NCBI GenBank assembly: GCA_014239355.1
Contig: JAAZYZ010000081.1
Location: 1 to 12,096, forward strand
Source: Fidelibacterota bacterium
GTDB taxonomy: Bacteria; Marinisomatota; Marinisomatia; SCGC-AAA003-L08; TMED6
Direction: 5' to 3'
Length of the DNA: 12,096 bases
Shown: positions 7,322 to 12,096 of the stretch, one piece after another
Layout: each line of letters starts with the position of its first letter
Position numbering within the stretch: position 1 is the first letter of the stretch
Translations under genes and position numbers: made by a program
Notes under the pieces: model-generated
Seen by the model: the letters and a program-made list of their open reading frames with translations, nothing else
Databases searched by the model: none
Told to the model about the DNA's origin: nothing

Positions 7322-8267
7322 TCTGAAGTAATAGTAAATTGTTGACTATATTTCCATAAATCAACAGAACCATCTCCATCCAAATCTTGTGCAATATATA
7401 TCGTCTTAGGTCCTTCTAAACAAGCAAAACAATCAACAGTCCATACATATGTGCCAGTATTCTCAAAATCTAATTCAATATACCCTTGAGTTTGATTAGT
7501 GTTAACATCACCTAAAGATAATCTTTCAATATTTAAAAATTCTGAACCACCTGTCCAAGATATGGTTTGAATGCTTCCTTGCTCCCACACATCTGCTTCT
7601 AAAGGACTTAAAAATTCAAAAGGTAAAATTTCACAGGATGAGCCATCACCATTACATTCTCCACATTGATCAACTATAGCATCACCATTACAAGTTTCAG
7701 CACAGTCATATTCACCTACACAATCATCTACATCATCACAAACACCATCATCATCATCATCTTGACCATCACCATTACAAACAAAACACTCATCATACTC
7801 CCCTATACAAAAATCATCACTATAGGTCACTAAATCATTAACAGTATCAATTATATTATCAGAGTTTATGTCTTGCAAAAAATAAATTCTTTTGCTACCA
7901 ATATTAAACTCACCAATATTAACTGTCCAGTCATAAGTTCCTGTATTAGATACACTTTCTTCAATAATAACTTCATTCTGATCTGATTCTGCATCATGCA
8001 TAGCAATTCTTATATTTAAATTAGAATCTCCACCTGTCCAAGAGATTGTTTGGCTATCCCCTACAGCCCAAGCGGTTTCTTCTGTTGGGTTTGAAAATGT
8101 GAAATTATAAATACATACACTATCAACATGCACAGTTACATCTGAATCATAATTCCATGCATCACTATGACAACATCCATAAATATCATTTTCGGTTTGT
8201 TCAATCTCACAAGAAAAAAATAATACAATACAAATAAAAAAATAAAACCAATAATTAATATATTCAT
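7318..8267 (-). CDS. Lipoprotein with two Kre9/KNH-like domains and Cys/Asp-rich linker; reading frame unclear at the 5' end
   Basis: From the GTG at 8133 the body is 271 residues. It has a first Kre9/KNH-like domain (about 11-105; 'AWAVGDSQTISWTGG'), a Cys/Asp linker (108-168; 'DECFVCNGDG', 'DDGVCDD', 'CGECNGDGSSC') and a second Kre9/KNH-like domain (171-271; 'VWEQGSIQTISWTGG'). The two domains are clear duplicates. The same frame stays open upstream past 8133 and includes 'LFFSCEIEQ', a lipobox Cys, so 8133 is not the true start. No ATG, GTG or TTG precedes that Cys in frame. The ATG at 8267 gives a hydrophobic leader 'MNILIIGFIFLFVLYYFF' in a frame that reaches the Cys only if one base is added to the A7 run at 8214-8220. 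A one-base indel there, slippage, or an ATT start at about 8280 or 8259 are the choices. The stop overlaps the next gene's ATG. Confidence 0.72.
7746..7760 (-). repeat. Trinucleotide repeat (CAT)5 coding a run of Asp
   Basis: Five CAT units on the plus strand read as GAT codons on the minus strand. They encode the 'DDDDDG' run in the calcium-loop-like linker of the lipoprotein. Changes in copy number would alter the number of Asp residues without shifting the frame. Confidence 0.7.
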
Positions 8268-8317
8268 TCCTTTTATTAATATAATAGGGTTGTATACAGA
8301 AAATAAAATAACTATAA

Positions 8318-8569
8318 CTAATAAACGTTGCATAGCGTATACTCCTCTGTTAATTTTTCTTCACAAAACTCTTCACAAGATTGATTGGGGTACCAAGTAC
8401 CATTACATGCTGTTTCTAAAATATCATTCCAACAATCATAATTATAGATAGGAGTCCCATTAATAAATGTTAATTCATCAAATACACAAATTCCCATTTC
8501 TGAACTTTCCTCTTCAAATAATTCACACGAAATTAATAATAGACTAAGGATAGTTAAATAGTATCTCAT
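8318..8569 (-). CDS. Small cysteine-rich lipoprotein
   Basis: This 83-residue product begins with a lipoprotein signal peptide, 'MRYYLTILSLLLISC', with the lipid Cys at residue 15. The mature part has six further Cys (28, 46, 55, 65, 69, 80), an even number consistent with three disulfides in an exported protein. It also has an acidic 'EEESSE' stretch just after the anchor. I recognise no family. The ATG at 8569 is the first gene after the divergent region at 8570-8673 and so probably leads the minus-strand train. Its TAG stop at 8318-8320 overlaps by 16 bp a short open frame starting at 8333, which belongs to the disputed 5' end of the next lipoprotein. Confidence 0.75.
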   Translation of the reverse strand: MRYYLTILSLLLISCELFEEESSEMGICVFDELTFINGTPIYNYDCWNDILETACNGTWYPNQSCEEFCEEKLTEEYTLCNVY

Positions 8570-8620
8570 AGTTGGTAATATAAGAAAAAAAATAATCTAA
8601 AAATAGAGTTGAAACATCCA

Positions 8621-8650
8621 ATCATATTCTATATTCTATTTTTGCTTCAA
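8621..8650 (-). promoter_or_regulatory. Putative promoter for the minus-strand gene train
   Basis: Read on the minus strand, TTGAAG (8650-8645) and TATGAT (8626-8621) are 18 bp apart and resemble sigma-70 type -35 and -10 boxes. They would give a leader of about 45 nt before the ATG at 8569. The region is very AT-rich, so chance matches are easy, and this lineage may use different promoter rules. Confidence 0.35.
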
Positions 8651-8656
8651 ATTATT

Positions 8657-8675
8657 TTTAAGTATATTTAAGTAT
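8657..8675 (+). repeat. Direct repeat TTTAAGTAT x2 at the start of the barrel-protein gene
   Basis: Two exact copies of TTTAAGTAT lie at 8657-8665 and 8667-8675, one helical turn apart, and the second runs into the ATG at 8674. The position in the divergent intergenic region would suit a regulator site or an extended -10 element (TATATT, 8663-8668). It may also be chance in AT-rich DNA. Confidence 0.4.
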
Positions 8676-9195
8676 GAATACTTTAATTAAAAGAGCAAAT
8701 TTTAATAGAAAATATATTCTAATTCTATTACTTGTGAGTCTCTCCTTTGCAAAAAATACTGAAGCAGTTGGCTTTAGTTCTTCTCTTGGACTTATGAGTG
8801 AAAAAATTCCAATAACTTTCTTTGATATGACAGGATATTACAGTCCAAATCATAACACTGAATATTTTGCTACTTTCTCATACTTGGTATTCGGTGTAGG
8901 TATCGGAATAGGAGCAAAATATTATTTAAAAGATAGAAAAAAAACTTCTCTATTTATGACAGGTGCATTTACCGCCTCAGCTGTTGGAGATAGTGTAGAG
9001 GCATATGTTGGTCCTCATGTAGCAATGGGGCTTTCAATTTCATTTATAGAAATTTTAAATCGCATGGGATTTGATGACTTTATTAATATAACCATTAATC
9101 TAGGGGGTGGTCATGTCTTTTATGGATCAGATGATGGGGAGAGTGGTTTTTATCCTTTTTTAAATGGGGAGATGAAATTTGACATTGAATTTTAA
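8674..9195 (+). CDS. Small outer-membrane beta-barrel-type protein
   Basis: The 173-residue product has an N-terminal signal peptide (hydrophobic core 'YILILLLVSLSFA', cleavage near residue 26). The mature part alternates aromatic and glycine-rich strands ('YLVFGVGIGIGAKYYL', 'HVAMGLSISF', 'ITINLGGGHVFY') and ends in 'MKFDIEF', a C-terminal Phe typical of outer-membrane barrels. Its size suits an eight-stranded barrel. I cannot name the family. It is the first gene on the plus strand of the divergent region, and the next gene starts 1 bp after its TAA, so the two are likely co-translated. No Shine-Dalgarno is visible. Confidence 0.75.
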   Translation: MNTLIKRANFNRKYILILLLVSLSFAKNTEAVGFSSSLGLMSEKIPITFFDMTGYYSPNHNTEYFATFSYLVFGVGIGIGAKYYLKDRKKTSLFMTGAFTASAVGDSVEAYVGPHVAMGLSISFIEILNRMGFDDFINITINLGGGHVFYGSDDGESGFYPFLNGEMKFDIEF

Positions 9196-9196
9196 A

Positions 9197-10036
9197 ATGT
9201 CACTGAATCTGAACTATAAATTAATGATTTTTTATTTATTACTAATTTCTTCAATTTTTAGTATAGATAATATTGATTTTTATGAACAAGAATATAAATT
9301 TTCTCAAGACTTAATTGAACAGGGTGAATATGAAAGAGCAATCACTTCCCTAAAAAGATTAAATTCATTCTACCCGAAAAATTCTAATGTTATAGATAAT
9401 TTATCTTTAATTTCGAACTGTTATTATTTAAATCAGAATTATATAGAGTCTAATAATATATCAAACAGTATTTTAGATAAGAATAAAACACATTGGCCCT
9501 CAATTATAAGGTCTATTAAATCTTTCCAGAATTTAGATTATTATTATGAATCAAATGATTTCATTGATAAGCATAAAAGTAATTTTGAATCAAATAAGTT
9601 AGATACATTAACACTATTCTCTACAATAAATTACATTCATTTAAATCAAATAGACGCTGCAAAAAATATACTTAAAAATATAGATTCAAATAGTTTACTA
9701 TATGAGCAAAAAAATAAATTTACAGAATTAATAAATAATGAATGTCCTTTGAAATTAAAAAACAAAAAAATTGCCACTTTATATTCAATTATACCAGGAG
9801 GAGGCTATATATATACAGATCACTATGAAACTGCGCTTTCAGCTTTTATAGTGAATCTACTTTTTTATAAGGCTGCTTATGATGCATATAATACAGGTAA
9901 TTATGGAGTAGGTCATTTCTGTTCTTTTTTAAGTTTTAGCTTTTATTTTGGCTCTATGACAGGATCTTGGCAGCTTGTTGATAAATACAATAAAAAAATT
10001 AAAAGAGCTTTTGCAAAAAAATTCATAATTAAGTAA
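9197..10036 (+). CDS. TPR-like exported/membrane protein with C-terminal 'PGGGYIY' domain
   Basis: The 279-residue product uses the ATG at 9197, 1 bp after the previous stop. An ATG at 9179 inside that gene would only add residues ahead of the signal. The hydrophobic leader 'LMIFYLLLISSIFS' is followed by helical TPR-like repeats (about 30-180; 'DLIEQGEYERAITSLKRL' is the clearest). The C-terminal 90 residues contain 'LYSIIPGGGYIY', then hydrophobic helices and a basic tail. This resembles the DUF5683-like 'SxxxPGxGqxY' membrane domain of Bacteroidota and relatives. Such proteins often lie near YidD-type genes, and here yidD is two genes downstream. I infer a role at the envelope, perhaps in membrane protein biogenesis, but no function is established from sequence. 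Confidence 0.72.
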   Translation: MSLNLNYKLMIFYLLLISSIFSIDNIDFYEQEYKFSQDLIEQGEYERAITSLKRLNSFYPKNSNVIDNLSLISNCYYLNQNYIESNNISNSILDKNKTHWPSIIRSIKSFQNLDYYYESNDFIDKHKSNFESNKLDTLTLFSTINYIHLNQIDAAKNILKNIDSNSLLYEQKNKFTELINNECPLKLKNKKIATLYSIIPGGGYIYTDHYETALSAFIVNLLFYKAAYDAYNTGNYGVGHFCSFLSFSFYFGSMTGSWQLVDKYNKKIKRAFAKKFIIK

Positions 10037-10059
10037 ATTTACTAATATTCATTTCTAAT

Positions 10060-10065
10060 AGGAGG
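10060..10065 (+). promoter_or_regulatory. Strong Shine-Dalgarno AGGAGG
   Basis: A perfect AGGAGG lies 4 nt before the ATG at 10070 and fixes that start. Almost no other gene in the window has a recognisable Shine-Dalgarno, so this gene is probably translated unusually well. Confidence 0.85.
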
Positions 10066-10069
10066 AAAA

Positions 10070-10582
10070 ATGAAATCAATTAAAAAATCAATGTCATTAT
10101 TCATGATTGTTTCAATATTGAACATAACTATGATTGCACCAATATATTCTGCAACAGTTCAAGTTCAATCAGGAGTATACATACAATTAGAACTAACTCA
10201 ATCTATTGATTCTGATGATGCTAGTAATGGACAATCAATAAACTTTAGAGTAACATCTCCATTAATACAAGATGGTAAAATAGTTGTAGCCGCAGGCTCA
10301 ACAGCTAGAGGTGTTGTAGAAAGTGTTGATGGGGCTGGGATATTAGGATCAGAGGGTGAATTAGGTATTAGCCTTAAAAGCGTTACTGCTGTTGATGGAA
10401 CTCAAATTCCAATTTCTGCATCAAAATTTGTAAAGGGAAAAGACAAATCAATTACTGCAATTATTATAGGCTTGTTTTTATGTTTCCCTTTTCTATTTAT
10501 GAAAGGTGGAGAAGCAGAATTACAATCAGGAAGCTATATTGAGGCTATGGTTGTAGGTAGCCCTAATGTTGAAATAGATTAA
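10070..10582 (+). CDS. Secreted protein of unknown function with one internal hydrophobic segment
   Basis: The 170-residue product has a signal peptide cleaved near 'PIYSA' (residue 28). The mature region looks like a compact beta domain: 'GVYIQLELTQSIDSDDASNG', 'VVAAGSTARGVVESV', then 'GELGISLKSVTAVDGTQIPI'. The pattern of 'vpAGT..rG.V' and 'l.l.sv.avDGt.Ipi' is familiar from many uncharacterised bacterial exported proteins. A hydrophobic stretch near 128-143 ('ITAIIIGLFLCFPFLF') sits before 'AELQSGSYIEAMV' and may insert in the membrane. I cannot give a function. The perfect Shine-Dalgarno upstream and the strong terminator just after the stop suggest an abundant product. It lies 33 bp after the TPR-like gene. 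Confidence 0.78.
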   Translation: MKSIKKSMSLFMIVSILNITMIAPIYSATVQVQSGVYIQLELTQSIDSDDASNGQSINFRVTSPLIQDGKIVVAAGSTARGVVESVDGAGILGSEGELGISLKSVTAVDGTQIPISASKFVKGKDKSITAIIIGLFLCFPFLFMKGGEAELQSGSYIEAMVVGSPNVEID

Positions 10583-10592
10583 TTTTAACTAT

Positions 10593-10619
10593 AAAAAGCC
10601 TCTTTTACAGAGGCTTTTT
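10593..10619 (+). terminator. Rho-independent terminator
   Basis: AAAAAGCCTC (10593-10602) pairs with GAGGCTTTTT (10610-10619) around a short T-rich loop, and a T-run closes the hairpin. It begins 10 bp after the TAA of the secreted protein gene. The inverted A/T arms may let it work in both directions, but nothing on the minus strand converges directly on it. Confidence 0.9.
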
Positions 10620-10627
10620 TATATCCA

Positions 10628-10912
10628 ATGAGATATATATTTTCTATAGTAATCATCTCTTTATTGCAGAGCAATGCAAACACATCAGATAATTTAATTG
10701 GGGTCTATCAAAAATTCATTTCACCGATTAATCAATCTACATGTCAATCATACCCCTCATGCTCTAAATATGGAAAATTATCCATTAAAAAACATGGTTT
10801 CTATGGAGTCCTGTTAACTGCAGATAGATTAAATAGATGTGGACATGATACACATAAGTCTAATAAGATTATAGTAGGGCAATCAATTAAGAATTATGAT
10901 CCCGTTCCTTAA
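10628..10912 (+). CDS. yidD: YidD-family membrane protein insertion factor with an apparent signal peptide
   Basis: This 94-residue product matches the YidD family, small membrane-associated proteins that assist YidC/Sec insertion. Visible are 'GVYQKFISPINQSTC' (25-39), 'YPSCSKYG' (42-49), 'IKKHGFYGVLL' (53-63), 'RLNRCG' (67-72) and the C-terminal 'DPVP'. The three conserved Cys are at 39, 45 and 71. Unlike classic YidD, the N-terminus is a cleavable-looking signal ('IFSIVIISLLQSNANTSD') rather than a simple amphipathic helix, so the domain may act on the periplasmic side. The ATG lies 8 bp after the preceding terminator, with no Shine-Dalgarno and no room for a separate promoter. Expression must come from readthrough or from a promoter inside the upstream gene. 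It converges on a minus-strand gene with a 9-bp gap. Confidence 0.88.
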   Translation: MRYIFSIVIISLLQSNANTSDNLIGVYQKFISPINQSTCQSYPSCSKYGKLSIKKHGFYGVLLTADRLNRCGHDTHKSNKIIVGQSIKNYDPVP

Positions 10913-10921
10913 TTCTGTTAA

Positions 10922-11476
10922 TTAAATTTTAATATAACCAATTCTTAATTCTGGAATTATAAGAATACCAGAAGATGTGCCATAATCACTTAAAATAGCA
11001 ACATATGATGCATTTAAAACGGGTTCAAATCTAAGGTTTCCTATAGGAAAAGAAAAACCAAGCCCTAGACTTGATGCAAAAGCTATAGAATAATATTGAT
11101 AATCTACATAATCATATTCATCATTTTCATATGTATAGTCAACATCTACATTAACTAATACAAAATCAGATAGTAACCCTAAAAATAATCCACTATATTT
11201 ACTTGAATTTGATAAATAATACTTTTTTCCCATACCTAATCCAAAACCAAATTCTTGAATTATTTTTTCATCTGACCAACCTATATCATTAGAGGTTTCA
11301 AGTGTCCATATATCAAATCTTTCTGAAGAAATTTCAAAATTATTTGTATAACTATCAATACTTATCGATGAAATTCCACCTAATAAAAACCCTAAAGGAC
11401 TAATTGAATATAATTTTTCATTATTATTTGAAAAACTAAAAGAAATTAAACTTAATATGATTAATAAGTATCGCAT
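10922..11476 (-). CDS. Outer-membrane beta-barrel-type protein
   Basis: The 184-residue product uses the ATG at 11476. A TTG five codons upstream would only add polar residues before the signal peptide. The leader 'MRYLLIILSLISFSFS' is a Sec signal. The mature part has repeated amphipathic strands ('FGFGLGMGKKYYL', 'YSGLFLGLLSDFVLVNVDVDYTY', here shown in parts, and 'SIAFASSLGLGFSF') with an acidic, Tyr-rich loop, and ends 'LRIGYIKI'. This pattern fits a small outer-membrane barrel, similar in style but not obviously homologous to the product at 8674-9195. No conserved family is recognised. It follows the YHYH gene by 110 bp and ends 9 bp from the convergent yidD stop, with no clear terminator between them. 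Confidence 0.75.
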   Translation of the reverse strand: MRYLLIILSLISFSFSNNNEKLYSISPLGFLLGGISSISIDSYTNNFEISSERFDIWTLETSNDIGWSDEKIIQEFGFGLGMGKKYYLSNSSKYSGLFLGLLSDFVLVNVDVDYTYENDEYDYVDYQYYSIAFASSLGLGFSFPIGNLRFEPVLNASYVAILSDYGTSSGILIIPELRIGYIKI

Positions 11477-11498
11477 GCTAGAATTTAACAAATAAAAT

Positions 11499-11522
11499 GT
11501 TGTCTCCCAAACGTTGTCTCCC
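11499..11522. repeat. Tandem imperfect repeat GTTGTCTCCC, 14-bp period
   Basis: GTTGTCTCCC occurs at 11499-11508 and again at 11513-11522, in the 110-bp gap upstream of the minus-strand barrel gene (start 11476). The local base composition is noticeably less AT-rich than the surroundings. A regulator site or a remnant of other sequence is possible. No function can be assigned. Confidence 0.6.
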
Positions 11523-11570
11523 CCTGTCCACCTGTAATTACAATTGAATAAGTATGTAAACCTATTCTAT

Positions 11571-11582
11571 ATTTAGCTAAAT
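11571..11582. repeat. Perfect 12-bp palindrome ATTTAGCTAAAT
   Basis: The sequence equals its own reverse complement and sits 4 bp after the stop of the YHYH-domain gene on the minus strand. It has no loop or T-run, so it is not a terminator; a dimeric regulator site or chance are the options. Confidence 0.45.
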
Positions 11583-11586
11583 CTAT

Positions 11587-12096
11587 TTATGGGAGAGTCG
11601 GTGATTCTTTGCTAAATGATGGTTCACGAGTACCAAATATACAAGGTGGAGAAAATGGATATTTATCAGTTATGTAATAACCATAGTCCCCATTTATATC
11701 ATAAGCTCCATTACACTCATCCAGATTTCCCGTTCCAGCATAATACCAGTCCTCTTCATAGCGTCCCATTTCGAGTCCAAAGTCACTTTCAAAATTATCA
11801 GGATTGTTTAGTATGTCCCAAGGTGTTGGTGGAGTACCATGCAAAGCACCTTCTATTGGTATACGTGAGTCAGTTATATAGGTTTCATAACCAGACTCGG
11901 CTTTTACAAGTTGATTGTTAGCATCTATAAACCAATGCCCATAAATTGGAAAACCATCAGCTGCAAATCCTATAACTGGAGAGCCATCTCCATTAGAAGG
12001 GGGTTCTGATTGATCTGAATCTTCCTGCAATGGGTGAGTTAATGCATGGTAATGATAAGTACCCTTGTATCCATGCCCAAAATAGCTGTCAAAAAC
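11587..12096 (-). CDS. YHYH-domain protein, 5' end cut by the window edge
   Basis: A TTG at 12030 could be taken as the start, but the frame is open through the right edge. The 22 extra codons contain the hallmark 'KGTYHYHALTHP', so the gene continues beyond 12096. Downstream features match the YHYH domain family: 'SPVIGFAADGFPIYGHWF', 'GNLDECNGAYDINGDYGYYI', 'YPFSPPCIFG'. These proteins are usually secreted. The His-rich YHYH segment and conserved Tyr, His and Cys suggest metal or ligand binding, but their biochemical role is not established. The C-terminus after 'CIFG' is short and polar, as expected for the domain end. The next gene, a barrel protein, lies 110 bp downstream on the same strand. 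Confidence 0.9.
   Translation of the reverse strand, partial: VFDSYFGHGYKGTYHYHALTHPLQEDSDQSEPPSNGDGSPVIGFAADGFPIYGHWFIDANNQLVKAESGYETYITDSRIPIEGALHGTPPTPWDILNNPDNFESDFGLEMGRYEEDWYYAGTGNLDECNGAYDINGDYGYYITDKYPFSPPCIFGTREPSFSKESPTLP

Noticed and set aside
7133..7345. Plus-strand open frame opposite the start of the dockerin-tailed exported protein
   Set aside because: Low-complexity Ile/Asn-rich translation, antisense to a real signal peptide and N-terminus.
8136..8333. Separate 65-residue hydrophobic protein beginning at ATG 8333, preceded by AGGAG
   Set aside because: Its second half is a shifted reading of the lipoprotein whose lipobox lies in the body frame, and the AGGAG is part of codons in the upstream lipoprotein gene. 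Treated as the frame problem of the 7318-8267 gene.
8621..8640. Short AATAGAAT/ATAGAAT near-repeats as an operator
   Set aside because: Too short and too AT-rich to separate from chance in this region.
11616..11921. Plus-strand open frame opposite the YHYH-domain gene
   Set aside because: His/Tyr-rich antisense reading of a conserved domain; no independent evidence.

Overview
The window is very AT-rich DNA, densely packed, and most products carry Sec signal peptides or lipobox cysteines. Several have modules typical of marine bacteria with elaborate cell surfaces: paired dockerin-like calcium repeats at C-termini, 'GCxDxxACNY' segments, Cys/Asp-rich 'DxCxxCNGDG' stretches, a YHYH-domain protein, and Kre9/KNH-like domains. 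Together with the scarcity of Shine-Dalgarno sequences, this suggests Candidatus Marinimicrobia (SAR406/Neomarinimicrobiota) or, less likely, a relative of the Bacteroidota. This is inferred from protein style only; there is no marker gene in the window.

Positions 1-8569 hold one long minus-strand gene train. It probably starts at a promoter near 8621-8650 and reads toward position 1, with gaps of only a few bases or overlaps between genes. In transcription order: a small Cys-rich lipoprotein; a larger lipoprotein with two Kre9/KNH-like domains around a Cys/Asp linker, whose 5' end has a reading-frame problem; a secreted protein with a C-terminal dockerin-like pair; a TPMT-family methyltransferase; a leucine-rich-repeat lipoprotein; an exported protein of unknown function; a secreted alpha/beta hydrolase with dockerin-like repeats; a GlmU-type nucleotidyltransferase; galactokinase; and a secreted GH31 glycosidase running off the left edge. 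The last four look like a glycan-use module: the secreted hydrolase and GH31 enzyme release sugar, galactokinase makes the 1-phosphate, and the nucleotidyltransferase activates it.

The most striking observation is that the hydrolase and the nucleotidyltransferase, which are adjacent, are each split by one in-frame stop codon (TAG at 3857-3859, TAA at 3022-3024). The protein family continues in the same frame on both sides of each stop. The hydrolase stop lies between the nucleophile Ser and the Asp/His of the triad. The nucleotidyltransferase also lacks a usable ATG/GTG/TTG start. I annotate both as disrupted genes. Readthrough, or sequence error in a single-cell or metagenome assembly, are alternatives.

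Positions 8674-10912 are a plus-strand group: a small outer-membrane-type barrel protein; a TPR-like membrane protein with a 'PGGGYIY' motif; a secreted protein with the only strong Shine-Dalgarno in the window and a clear rho-independent terminator; and a YidD-family protein with an apparent signal peptide that starts just 8 bases after the terminator. Positions 10922-12096 return to the minus strand: a barrel-like outer membrane protein, and upstream of it the C-terminal part of a YHYH-domain protein cut by the right edge. The gap between those two contains a 14-bp-period tandem repeat and a short perfect palindrome. No tRNA, rRNA, CRISPR array, transposase or insertion sequence was seen.
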